Part shown: piece by piece, positions 39,151 to 49,513 of the stretch | Layout of the letters: each line of letters opens with the position of its first letter | Position numbering within the stretch: position 1 is the stretch's first letter | NCBI GenBank assembly: GCA_024349245.1 | Contig: JALDNG010000048.1 | Span: forward strand, 7,540,501-7,604,500 | Source of the DNA: Neodontobutis hainanensis | Taxonomy: Eukaryota > Chordata > Actinopteri > Gobiiformes > Odontobutidae | DNA length: 64,000 nucleotides | Direction of reading: 5' to 3' | Made by a program: the position numbers and the translations under genes | Notes under the pieces: generated by a model | What the model was told of the DNA's origin: nothing | Seen by the model: the letters and a program-made list of their open reading frames with translations, nothing else | Database searches by the model: none

Positions 39151-39934
39151 TATGTCCAGTTATAAAGCCGGTTATAAAGTCAATGTTGTTGTAAAAATCA
39201 ACAGGCTTTTATGTAAATCCCCTCTGACGGGAGGCTTTTGTGTCTGGCTCATTGTACTTTATTTAATCCCAGCACTAGTCTTTGATCAGAACCTATTTGG
39301 CCCCATAAACTTTTACTCTGGTCTTTCTAATTGTTTCCTGTATTTCTCTATTAACCGCTGTCACTTTAAGACAGATCTGATTGACAGAGAGGATCAAGCC
39401 ACACAGTACTGGCTGGTCACCTTTGGTTTACAGTTAAATGGGAGAATGCGATGATTGGCCACAGAATCAGAAAAACATAACGCACTGCTGCTGCTGTAAT
39501 GAAACAGACGGAAAATTATGTTAGATAATTTTAACTAAAACAGCAAAAAGGGCAGTATTTTTGACCTCCAACAAGCACTTCCGCAGGCTATTATTTGACC
39601 CTTCCCAACTGTTTTGACAGTGCTTCAGCGCAGTAGTAAATGTTCCCACCGCTCCAAAGCTCTTCCTGTTGTAGGAGTCTGTGGCTGCTAGAGGTTAATC
39701 TGCCCCCGGAGGCAACAATAAACCACAGGGAGCAGTGGTCACACAGCTATTGTCATTCACAGAGTGACTCGTGGACAGTAAAGTCGGAGGGAGTTACACT
39801 GTTAGCAGATGAAATACGGCCGGGATGAGGTGTAGATCTGCGCTAACTCGCTCCATATGTCGTCCAGATCTAAAAAACGCTCCTCCCGTCACTTCCTGCC
39901 ACATTTTACTCCTCCGTACCATGTCAGGCCTCGA
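39151..39934. other. Noncoding stretch, nothing recognised
   Basis: No gene or named repeat. A 100-codon plus-strand frame has no family motif. Composition becomes more mixed around 39630-39900. Confidence 0.5.
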
Positions 39935-40310
39935 GATTTACATTTACATTTACTCATTTAGCAGACGCTTTTATCCAAAGCAATTTACCAATGGAAATTT
40001 ACAATGGAAGCAATTTTAACAACACATGGTAACAAAAAGCATAAGAGCAACACAAACTAGTCTGTTAAAATCCAGCACAGTAAAGCTAAGGAATTGGAAA
40101 TTACATTTTTTTATTTTTTTATTTTTTAAATAAAGGAGAGGAAGTAGGATTCAGTGTTTGTCAGTCAGGTGTTGACAGAAGAGATGTGTTTTCAGGCGTT
40201 TTTTAAAGATGTCTACAGAATCTGCTGATCTTGAAGCAACAGGTAGGTCATTCCACCAATGTGGAACAGACCCAGAGAAAGTACGAGAGAGTAGTAAATT
40301 TAGGGTCAAA
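39935..40310 (-). pseudogene. LINE 3' end (ORF2 C-terminus) with V-SINE-type tail
   Basis: On the minus strand an open frame at 40295-40151 reads as the C-terminal end of a non-LTR retrotransposon ORF2: SRTFSGSVPHWWNDLP, then a spacer, FKKRLKTHLF and a natural stop. 'LWN.LP' plus 'FK.RLKTHLF' is the usual end of L2/CR1/Rex-type ORF2. The 3' end of the unit (39935-40000) contains the reverse complement of 'ggataaaagcgtctgctaaa' and 'tgtaaatgtaaat', the same tail as the V-SINEs here. It is therefore a candidate partner LINE for them. It is heavily 5'-truncated. Confidence 0.8.
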
Positions 40311-41274
40311 ACAACCAGTTTTATATTGAACTATTTTCTGCTTTTCTTCACGTCCACAGCTTTGTGCCGCAGCACATCCAGCTGATCCGTACGTCTCTGA
40401 TCTTCAACCCAACACAGGCTGGGATCAAAACAGTGCAAATGCAGACAAACACATCAGTACAAAGAGAGAGACAGAAAAAAATAAAAACAGTGTCCAAAGC
40501 AATACAATGAACATAGATAAAATTATCTGTGGACATTGTACACATTACTTCATACATTTGTCATAATCAGTTAAACATTGCTGTCAGATACTGTAGATAC
40601 TGCGTGTAATAAATGATCCACAATAGTTTATACTTCTCAGTTGGGTTTTAATAAGTTTGAAAATATGCAAGGATTTTTGTTTGATTAAGCCTATGTTTTT
40701 TGCTTGTTATAGTGCTTTCTGATGCCTCACTGGTAGAGGACAAATATTCCTATATAACCTAATTAAAGAAGAGGAATTTGCACACTATATCACTTTCCAA
40801 GCATTTGTCATGAGACCATAGAAAGTATTGGGAGGAAGGTTTTTCTCATCAGACTCACATCAAAGCGCTCTCTTCTGCTAATGATTAATACATTCCTGAA
40901 GAGGCTGCTCGAGACGTCCAATCTTTTGTCTTTTGTGTCTAAAGTGCGTGTCGAGGTGGTGACTAATGTTGTCCGGAGCTGAGTGGTCCCATTCCCGTCA
41001 TTCCTGCAATTAGCACCACGACACACAGGGGTCCTCCTCTTCAGACGCTGTCTCTCAGACCAGATGAGTAACTCGAGGAAAAGCCACGAAACAGAACTAA
41101 ACAGGTCATATCTACATTTACCTGCATTATAAATCTAATGTTTTGATTTTTATTTGTTTCTTTGTCATGCTACTGGCCTAAAAGGTCATTCTAATGTATT
41201 TTTAAATATTCCATTTTTTTTTTTGCTCAATGCTCAGTGTGTGTTAGGCTTACATTTAAATGTTTATATATGTA
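40311..41274. other. Noncoding stretch, nothing recognised
   Basis: No gene or named repeat. A 69- and a 72-codon minus frame show no family motif. Confidence 0.5.
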
Positions 41275-41535
41275 ATAATACATTTTATTTCTAGGCGCCG
41301 TTCAGGACCCTCAAGGTCGCCATAAACAGAAAAAACATAAACAGAAAATATAATAAATGATATAAAATAAATCCCAATAGTGATGGTGTCAGGTGTTGTA
41401 GGCTATTGTAAACAAATGTGTTTCTAGACGTGATTTAAAGGTAACCAGAGATGTTATTGTCCGGATGTGTCGTGGGAGAGCGTTCCAGAGTCAGCGAGCA
41501 GGGCGGATACAAGTAACTGCCACATAAGTTCATAA
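41275..41535 (-). pseudogene. LINE 3' end (ORF2 C-terminus), second family
   Basis: On the minus strand, 41490-41389 reads LWNALPRHIRTITSL, then FKSRLETHLF, ending IAYNT and a stop. This is the common C-terminus of L2/CR1/Rex-like ORF2. The 3' untranslated part continues to an end with 'ggcgcctagaaataaaatg', resembling the 'tatagcgcc' tails of other fish LINEs. Sequence and tail differ from the 39.9-kb and 60.3-kb units, so these are separate families. The 5' side is truncated just upstream. Confidence 0.75.
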
Positions 41536-41575
41536 CCTGGTTTAGTCCTGGTTTTGGGTCTTATAAAATCCTGTC
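41536..41575 (+). repeat. Short 'cctggtttagtc' repeat
   Basis: 'cctggtttagtcctggtttt' then 'gggtct' is about two units of a minisatellite seen at 42556 and 56264. Here it directly follows a LINE fragment. Confidence 0.5.
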
Positions 41576-43110
41576 GTAGTTCTGCAGCTTAAGATAGTCA
41601 TTGTGGAAGTTTCAAATGTAACATTTTGGAAGAACATTTAATCCATCCCCAAATAGTTGTGTTTTGTTGTTGCAAAAAAAAAAGTTCTAGATTTCCTTTT
41701 TCATGTCAAACCCATTATTACAGTCTCATGTCATTTGTGTGGCTGAATCGTTTCTCTCAGAGTGTTTGTTTCTCACAGTGGGACACCTGAAGAGACGCTC
41801 CACTCCTCCTCCTCTTTTTACTCACCTCCTCCACATTCCTGCTCCTGGGATCCACTCGGACACATTCCTGCTGCTTTATGCCTCTGGATGCCACACTCTC
41901 CTGCCTCTACAACTTTCTTTACTGAATAGAGCTTGTCTCATTACAACAAGATGTCTTTTCACCACGCACTTCATTCTGTTTGCACATGTCCCATTTAAGA
42001 TAAGATATTGTCCGTTTGCGTGGAAAATTGTTTTGCATTACCACAATCACAGCCACAGACAGAGAATCCCAACATCAAATAAAAACAAGAGCATGCAATC
42101 ATTTATTAATAAAAACAAACAATGTGGTGTAATGCCTTTTGGCTGAAAACATTATTTCTATAAAAAACTCTGAAACTTTAGGGTAGGTGACAGTTTGTGT
42201 CTATAGAAGACGAGGAGGAGGGAGTCACTGCTTTGTACTCTTCTAACAGAGTGAGGAACAAATGAGTTTTGTATCTGTTCTTTTTACAGCAAGGCCTCCC
42301 TGAAAGCAAAAGCTCATATTTTTTTTATTGAAAGCATGATCGATGATCTCCGGCCATCTTTTTTTTACCAGCCTTAAGGTTTGTTTTCTCCAGTTTTCAA
42401 AGAAGATGCTCTCAACAGTGTGGCCCACCAGTTTAGCGCAGATGTTGAGAATCCTGAGATGAGATGTTAGATCAGATACAGTCAGTATCTGATCTGTAAT
42501 GTTGATCCACTCTTTTTTAATGGCATGACTGTCCAACTCGTAGTACAACCCTCTGATTTAGTTCTTATTTAGTTCCTGGGTTTAGTTCTGGTTTAGTCCT
42601 GGTTCCAGTCTGCCCTATTCCTGGCAAAGTCTGAACAAAGTCCACTCCAGCAGCACTGCTCCTGTCTGTTTCTCCAGACCACTACACTCTACTGAAGGTA
42701 ACAAACAGAACCACAGTACCTCGTGACCCAACAACACTTCAGAAACCCCAACAGTCCCTAACAGGCCTTTAGCGAATGTCTTAAAGAAGAGCCCCATTAG
42801 TCAAGTGTTTGTGGAGTGAGAGTGTATCAGACCTGACACACTCATACGTGACTTCATTAATCTGAGCTCTTTTATTTTCCTCGTCATTCATTATACATTG
42901 TTGGGCTTTTGGCGCTGATTGCTTTCATGATGCATTAACATTCCTGTGACACAGACTTGTTCAGGAACACGGCTTTCTCATGGCTCACGTTGTCATATGT
43001 CATTAGTTAAAGATAAAGGCTAGAAATAAAAATGTTATTCTAAAGTTGAAATGGGTCAAATTGTCATGACCTCTCGATAAAACAAAAGCAGTATAATAAT
43101 AGTTGCAATT
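41576..43110. other. Noncoding stretch with candidate regulatory block
   Basis: No gene is recognised; the 147-codon plus frame (41703-42146) and the 101-codon minus frame (42548-42243) show no family motif. About 42835-43010 contains 'cttcattaatctgagctc', 'attatacattgttggg' and 'catgatgcattaacattcc', clustered developmental transcription-factor-like words with mixed composition: the best-looking conserved-element candidate on this side of the window. Confidence 0.45.
42556..42624 (+). repeat. 'tttagtcctgg' minisatellite
   Basis: About five imperfect units of 11-14 nt ('gatttagttctta', 'tttagttcctggg', 'tttagttctgg', 'tttagtcctgg', 'ttccagtctg') in a row. Same unit family as 41536 and 56264. 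Confidence 0.65.
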
Positions 43111-43189
43111 GTGTTTCTTTATGTATATTTTAATTCAGAATCAGAGTTAGCTGTAGTATCCTGTCTGTTAGCTGGTTTAATCTGTTATC

Positions 43190-43234
43190 AAAATAAAAGC
43201 TCACCGGTTATCTGGACAGGTGAGCTTTTATTTT
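43190..43234. repeat. Perfect 16-bp stem hairpin
   Basis: 'aaaataaaagctcacc' (43190-43205) and its exact complement (43219-43234) flank a 13-nt spacer. The right arm read on the plus strand is a T-rich run. No mobile element is recognised around it. It may be a small foldback unit, a structured RNA segment or chance. Confidence 0.95.
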
Positions 43235-44049
43235 ACCCACAAATGCTGTGCTGCGTGCAGACCAAAAAACAATTGCTAAAATTGCAAATAAAATTTGTTA
43301 TTGTAAGGACAAGAGTGGAGCCTGAAATACTGTATGCCAAATAAATCTACTTATTTTAGTAATTTTCCTGTTAAGAGACCATTGACCCAATAGAAATAAA
43401 CAAAGATACACATTATTAAAATTTCTCTATATCTCTATATTCTAGATCCTCTTCTCTGTAACGTTTGGTGGGAGAAATGACTTCTGACTCTTTTGCACGT
43501 GGTAAAAAAAAAAGTTAAACAATGTGCGGGACTCCATTCTAGAGCCATTAAAAGTACATGAACATGATAAATTGACTGCCCTCCGCCTCTCTATGTGGTC
43601 GTCATGATGCAGTCCTTATTGACTGGAGTCCGGCAGGCCGTGAGCAGGTGAGAAACTGTTTTTTCTTTTCTCTCAGTCTGAGTCCGACACACACAAAAGG
43701 TCTGCGGCCGTATCCTGTTTCCGAGTGCTGCTGTTGTGGCGGGATCCCCCTGCACTCGGCTGGAGGCCCCAGTAATAACAGCGGCCCGTGTGAGAGACTG
43801 GAGTTTGACGTTCACAAGGTTCAGGGTCTGGCGCATAACGCAGAGGGAAGCGATAACGGGACGAAACAAACACTTGAACCAGAAAGACTTGTCCTCAAAT
43901 CCCGTCACTTTGAAATACTGTGGGTCTTTTTATTTCAAATATAGGGTATGTGAGCTGAACAACAATTTTCCTTCCAGAAAAGCATTCTGGGTGTGTGTTC
44001 CAACGAGTAACGTCAATAAAGTAGCGGCATTTCTACACAGACATTTTAC
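43235..44049. other. Noncoding, GC-richer stretch open in several frames
   Basis: About 43590-43950 is CpG-containing and stays open in four overlapping frames on both strands (66-114 codons). Competing frames of similar length argue against a single coding exon. No domain is recognised. Confidence 0.45.
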
Positions 44050-44262
44050 CTGGAGCCTATCCCGGGACCTTTGGGCCTGAGGCGGGGTACACCCTGGACA
44101 GCAGAGCCAACACTGACACAGACACATTCCTTTACTGGGGCAATGTAGTCATCACCTCACCTGTATATATTTATGATAAACATGCATGTCTTTGGATGGG
44201 AGGTGTCCGGGGGGGGGGGCAGGAGCTGAGGCAGGAGTGCTAACCCCTCTGCCACTGTGCAC
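44050..44262 (-). mobile_element. tRNA-headed repeat, nearly complete
   Basis: On the minus strand the order is: head 'ggcagaggggttagcactcc' with decayed A and B boxes near 44262-44225, 'ccaaagacatgcatg' near 44195, 'attgccccagtaaagg' near 44140, then 'ccagggtgtaccccgcctca' and 'gggataggctccagg' at 44050-44100. This is the most complete body of the family here. An 11-G run (44209-44219) is part of the decayed middle. Confidence 0.75.
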
Positions 44263-44429
44263 CTCCAAGACTGAAACATATTTATAAACTCATAAATATG
44301 ATAAACCAACAAATATTATAGAAACTGAATTGAAAGAAATAGAAAGAATATGAATGGTCTGTGGAATGTACTTCATCAGGCAATGAAGAATTACACGATT
44401 AAAAACAGTGTAAAGAAGGCAATATGGAC

Positions 44430-45621
44430 TACTTTGTTAACATCTCTTTTTGACAACAAAAAATGAAAATGAAATAATAAAGATTCTTAATCAATGTAAG
44501 AATAAAAAATCCACAGATTTGAAAGGCCTTGACCAGACTTTAATTAAAAGTGTAGAAATGAAAGTCACAAATATTATTCCAATCCATAAAAGTGGAGACA
44601 GTTTACAAACTACAGACCTATATCCATATTGCCACAACCATCCAAAACCTTTCATTGTTCTTTTAGATGGTTTTATTAAAAAATACAACCTACTTAATAC
44701 AGATTTAGGAATAATAGATCATACAGCACTGGCATTAATGGATCTAACTAAGGAAATAACTTAATATATAATATACTCAATAGGTCTTTTTATAGACCTT
44801 CAGAAAACATTTGACACAATAGATCATGCAATACTTCATAAGAAATTTAGGATAAGGGGACTTGTACATAACTGGGTCCAATCATATTTTACTTGAATAT
44901 AATATTGAATATATATATTAAAATAAGAAAGTGTTAATGAGCATAAATTAGTGGCTAAGAGCATTGTTTTAATGGGTAGATGTAGACATAAATCAGAAAG
45001 CTCTCTCCTTCTTAGATTGTGCACTCATCCTACTTTTATATTTATTACTGCACTGAAGTCTGGGATAATACCTTCAAGAGCCACTTAGAAACATTATTCA
45101 CACATTGAACACACTCTTCCTAAAATCATAAACCCTAAAACTTGAAGACCTAGTTAAATTAAAAAAGCTAAAACAACCAACTTTTCTCGCAACATCCAAA
45201 ACAACATAAAAGGAGCAACACTGCTACAATTTTTAACAAAAAATTAATAAATAAGACTAGTGTCTTTAAGAAATATGACAAGGTGCAATAATCATTTATG
45301 AATAACAAATAATATTCATTAAAAATAATAACCCAAAAATATATTTAAATATTGATAATTAATTTATGATAATTTAAATATGGATAATTAATTAATGATA
45401 AATAATGATTTTTTTTTTTTTTCAGTTTTTCGAGAATTGTTGTGGTTAATTTGTGTTTTTTTCATTTCTTTTTCTTTTTGTGTTTTATGTTAAAAGGGGT
45501 AGGCAAAAAATAAGTCTTGACTTCTGCCTACACCCTTTTCGGTCAATATAAGTTACGTCCAAATGGAAATATTGTACTCTTTTGGTTCGTTTTGTGATGA
45601 CCAAAATAAAATAAAATAAAC
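44430..45621 (+). pseudogene. Decayed LINE: reverse transcriptase fragments and 3' UTR
   Basis: From 44459 a plus frame gives reverse-transcriptase-like text: EIIKILNQCKNKKSTDLKG, then IIPIHKSGDSLQTTD, DLYPY (from NYRPI), LALMDLTKEIT, and after a shift a 'DLQKTFDTIDHAI'-like piece at about 44795-44850 (the usual LINE 'DLQKAFDTIDH'). Later pieces near 45045-45080 (YCTEVWDN) and 45140-45180 match the C-terminal half of such ORFs. All are broken by stops and frameshifts. The 3' part has a stem-loop (45492-45539) and ends in an (AAAAT)n tail at about 45603-45620. Clade cannot be fixed from this; it is not the RTE type found at 62.5 kb. Confidence 0.75.
45492..45539 (+). other. Predicted 3' UTR stem-loop of the LINE
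   Basis: 'aaaaggggtaggc' (45492-45504) pairs imperfectly with 'gcctacaccctttt' (45526-45539) around an A-rich loop. Some LINEs of the L2/CR1 group are known to use a 3' stem-loop as the recognition signal for their reverse transcriptase. Here the position just before the tail fits such a role, by inference. Confidence 0.55.
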
Positions 45622-46376
45622 TATTTCATGTCACCTCTGTCGATTATACTTGTTCCACCAAAAAAAATTGCTGTTAAATATAAATAAAAACAAGCTTTGC
45701 AGTTACTGCCAATTCAATGTTTCAGTTGAAAAGGAAAAATGAGGGAGACATATTAAAAGTAGGATGAGCAGGATGCACAGCAGAAAATAAAAGGACTATC
45801 CAAGCTACATAAAAAAATGTAAAATACTTGTTTCATGAGTAGCTTTGGCATTGTGCAATCAAAACACACATGTCCAGTTTTATTATTGCTTACCTTTCAT
45901 TTGTCAACATAAATTACTCTGCTGCATCCTGTGTTCAGCAAGGTCAGCGTGCCTCGTGAGGCCTTCCTTCAGACCAAGGCTGTGATTGTAGCTCTGTCTA
46001 TGTTTAGCGGACATTCCCCATCACAATATATATATTTAATACATACATGCTTGTTATTTAACAGTAGCTAACTATAATCATAATAATGACATAAGTAACA
46101 TAGATTAGAGGTTTTCAATGTCTCTTTGTCACGTATTGTAAGAATCTGACCCAGACCCATTGAATGTTTTATCAGCGTTTGCTTTAAGGAAAGTGGAAGA
46201 ATCAGACCAGGAGCTGAGTAAATATTTGATTGGTTGCTTCACAATGCTATCAGTGTGTCCTGCCCTCAGTCTGGGGACGCTGTCTCCCATTGATCGGCCA
46301 TTGTTTTCTGATTAACAATCGATCACATGACCCCAATGCAAAAAGCAGAGGCAAAGGAGACCTTAAACATTATTAT
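45622..46376. other. Noncoding stretch, nothing recognised
   Basis: AT-rich DNA with no gene or named repeat. Confidence 0.5.
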
Positions 46377-46640
46377 GAGAATCAACTTAAAAACAGCACT
46401 GCTGGTTTACAAGGCTCTTAATGGTTTATATTTCTGACATGCTAGTTCCTTATAAACCTCCTCGAACTCGGAGAACATCTGGGACATGCTTCTGCTCGTG
46501 CCCAGAGTTAGAACTAAACAGGGTGAAGCAGCGTTTAAGTTTCAGCAGCAAAAATCTGGAACAGCCTCAACTTTAACAATGTTCAAGGGGAGGTTAAAAT
46601 CCTTCCTCTTTAGCGCCGCCTACATTCAATAAAGACAGTA
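46377..46640 (+). pseudogene. L2-like LINE ORF2 C-terminal fragment
   Basis: A broken plus-strand frame reads IKLKTALLVYKALNGL, then DMLVPYKPPRTRRTSG, and later a frame-shifted remnant of the 'WN.LP ... SFK' region, ending near 'ttcctctttagcgccgccta'. 'KTALLVYKALNGL' followed by 'YKP' is typical of the C-terminal part of L2/Rex-type ORF2. Internal stops and frameshifts make it inactive. It is 5'-truncated; a short 'ttcaataaagac' follows the end. Confidence 0.7.
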
Positions 46641-49487
46641 GGTCTAATCCACAAATGAGCTTTGATATAAGTGCTGGAGTTTGGGACAGGTAATGCATTT
46701 GAATTAATGGAGGTGAATTTTGGTCACCTCCGGCCATTAACTGTATTATATCTGCCGATATTGTTTATTGTCTAGTTTTATAAGATGGAGTTATTATTAT
46801 GACGTCACAGCACTATTGGTCCGAAAGGATCACAGGGAATGTGGTGGTGGGTAAAACAGAAGATAACAGAAGGCAGGCTGTAGCTTATGTTGCTCTATGG
46901 GCTGGATATCGTGGAAATAAACCTAGAAGCCAAAAGGTTTTTCGGTGTATGCGCTCATGAACAAATGAAAATTGATGGCAGCCATTACTTATTCAGGACC
47001 TTGGTTTAATAATGCATCCATATAGAGTAGGGCTCAATGTATTTGTCAGAAAGTGCTTGTGGGCATATATCCGTTATTTCACAAAATGCCACAAAGCACT
47101 AAAACATAAGATATATAACCTTGATAGAGATTTTTTTTTATTTTTACTTAAATGTTTATAAAGTATTTTGGCTAATATACAGTACATTTAAAAATAGTTA
47201 CTATATCTCCCACACACACATATACTACTTTAAACTACTAATTTAATCCACAGTCCATAAAACAGATGCCCACAGAGTTTCTTAGAAAGCCCAGGATCCG
47301 TCTGGACACTTTATGGCTGCCAGATTTTTCTTTTAACCTGAAGTGGGGACTAACAGCTGCACCTGTTGGTCCTCCTTGCGCTGGAATCTCTCTTTCCCAT
47401 GGAGATTAGCTCCCGAGCGGCTCCTTGATTTATGTTTTCACCACAGCAGCTCGGCAATCAGCAGATATGAGGCTGAGTGAGCACGAGGGAGTTCACGGTC
47501 GGACACATCCACGGTCCACTCTGGTATTTACAGCTTCCTGGGAGCTAACAGACACTGGTTTAATGGTGCATTGTGGGAGCGTGTGCATATTTGAGGCTTC
47601 TGCGTCATTAAGACGTCGTCGGAGCTCTTTATGCAAATGACTGGTCAACACTATTTAAAGCTGTTGTCCAGTGTGCAGGCCTAATAAATATGTGTGTTTC
47701 TTTATGTAAAGCACAGTTTAGTCGAGATACATTTGCAGCTAAATTAGGCCTTTTAGCTGGTCCACCATTTTTGTCCAGGGCTGTGTCCTAATAAACACAC
47801 TATATATTGATTAATCATAAATTGATTAATTGTTTTTTAATGTCATATGCTTTCTGCAGTTGACTATTTACATCCAACACGAAATGAAATCAGCCATATA
47901 TGACAAAAACTAAACAATTCAGAAGTCAAAAAAGTAATTTTCAAATGGTGTTTGTATAATAGTTGAATGTGCTCTTTAAATGGCACACGTAATTATATAA
48001 ATTGTATAATATGTAATTAATTATAAAAACTGTAGTATAACTGTATAACTGTTGGACTTGATGACGCAGTTTAAGGGAAATTGACACCTTTTATACATTT
48101 TTTCTCTTACTTTTGTTTGTAAGCTTTCTAAATTGCACCAAAGGGAAAACTTTTACAGTTTAGTTCCAACTAAGAAGCCTATTTGTAGGAACACAAGTGT
48201 TTAACCCTTGAGCTGTCCATTATAGTGACCGGGACAATAAAGTGGTTTACGGCCTGTCCTGGGGAGTTCTGTGGTCGTGAAAGCACTTCTGTTCACACGT
48301 GCAACCGACGGCAGCCAACTCCTGTAAGAGCTGGAATACACATCCAGTCTTCTGCTGGGTAATGTACACTGGGTTAAATAATATTTCACTAACAGTTCAG
48401 TTTGAGTAAGCAATACCTCCTGAGATTGAACTGTCCATCCCATAACTAGGTCTGATGCTGAAATGATTCTGTTCACATTGCTAAATTTGTAAATCGGATG
48501 GTGATGGAATATTAAAACCTTACAGCTGGATGCCCCTCAAGACGTACACAACACTTTGACCTCCAGCAATCAGTAACAACGTACCAGCAACAACCCACAA
48601 AATATCAGCTTTTTTTCTTTTTTGGTTTTTAAATCTTAAATCTCAGCTTTTTATTGTTTTTTTTTGTTTTTTATTAAGTTAGAGAATCGCCAAATTGCTT
48701 AATGACCCTGACAGTTCCCTGATGTCCACCTTTAATGTTTTTGTCTTCCTGTTACGCATAAAGCCTGCCTCTCACTTTAAGAAATAAAGTATCATCCAAA
48801 TCAAAACAATTTTTTCTGCTAAACTGGCTGTCAAAATATTCGCAGTGTTTTGGTTTTGGTATACCAATGCAATTCTTTTTCTTTTATTTATCATAGTTTC
48901 ATAGTATCATGGACCATATGGGCTGAGGTCGTTGAGCATGCTCTATTGGCCACTAGAGAAAATATTAAACAAGAATCGATTTTAGCATCTGGACCAATGA
49001 GCAACTTGCAATCAAAAATAAACAGCAGCCTTTTGATCCTAATGTTTAGTTTTTTTTAAATGTGTAAACATGCAGGAGCTTCATCTGAGCTGTTTACTCA
49101 CATAACAACACTTCAGAGTAAAGTAAAGCTAAACGCAGGCCACACAGAGAGACAGTTCAAAGAGGGGCTCACACCTGGTCCTGGTCAGATACACCTGGTC
49201 TGACTCCGCCCCCTCACCTGACGTTCACCTCCATGGCAACACAGGCACAACATACTTTCTCTAACCTTTGATCCCCGCACTGTAAAAACATGAGTACATT
49301 TAAAGACGGACTTGTAAAACATTTGAAACCTTTACAGCGTTGTTTAGAAAAACACACAAAGCATAGTCTGGATTTTATTTAATTCAAGGCAGTATTCATG
49401 AAACGGAGCTGCAAATACTGAGACAGGTTGCGTTGTTTAAACAGATGTGCTTTTGATAGTGATGGCAGCACCCTCCCCACCCCCCCA
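46641..49487. other. Noncoding stretch with candidate regulatory block
   Basis: No gene is recognised. About 47330-47660 is of mixed composition and ends with an octamer-like 'atgcaaat' at 47631 and 'gcgtcattaagacg' just before it, so it is a candidate conserved element. A T-rich low-complexity tract lies at about 48610-48680. Confidence 0.45.
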
Positions 49488-49513
49488 CCACACACACACA
49501 CACACACACACAC
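49488..49513. repeat. (CA)n microsatellite, 13 units
   Basis: A perfect CA run, preceded by a C-rich stretch. Short and likely polymorphic. Confidence 0.95.

Noticed and set aside
41703..42146. 147-codon open frame on the plus strand
   Set aside because: No start context, domain or family motif; composition is filler-like, and frames of this size are expected by chance in 64 kb of AT-rich DNA.
42243..42548. 101-codon minus-strand frame with protein-like composition
   Set aside because: Begins beside a minisatellite, no family recognised, no splice or start support; consistent with chance.
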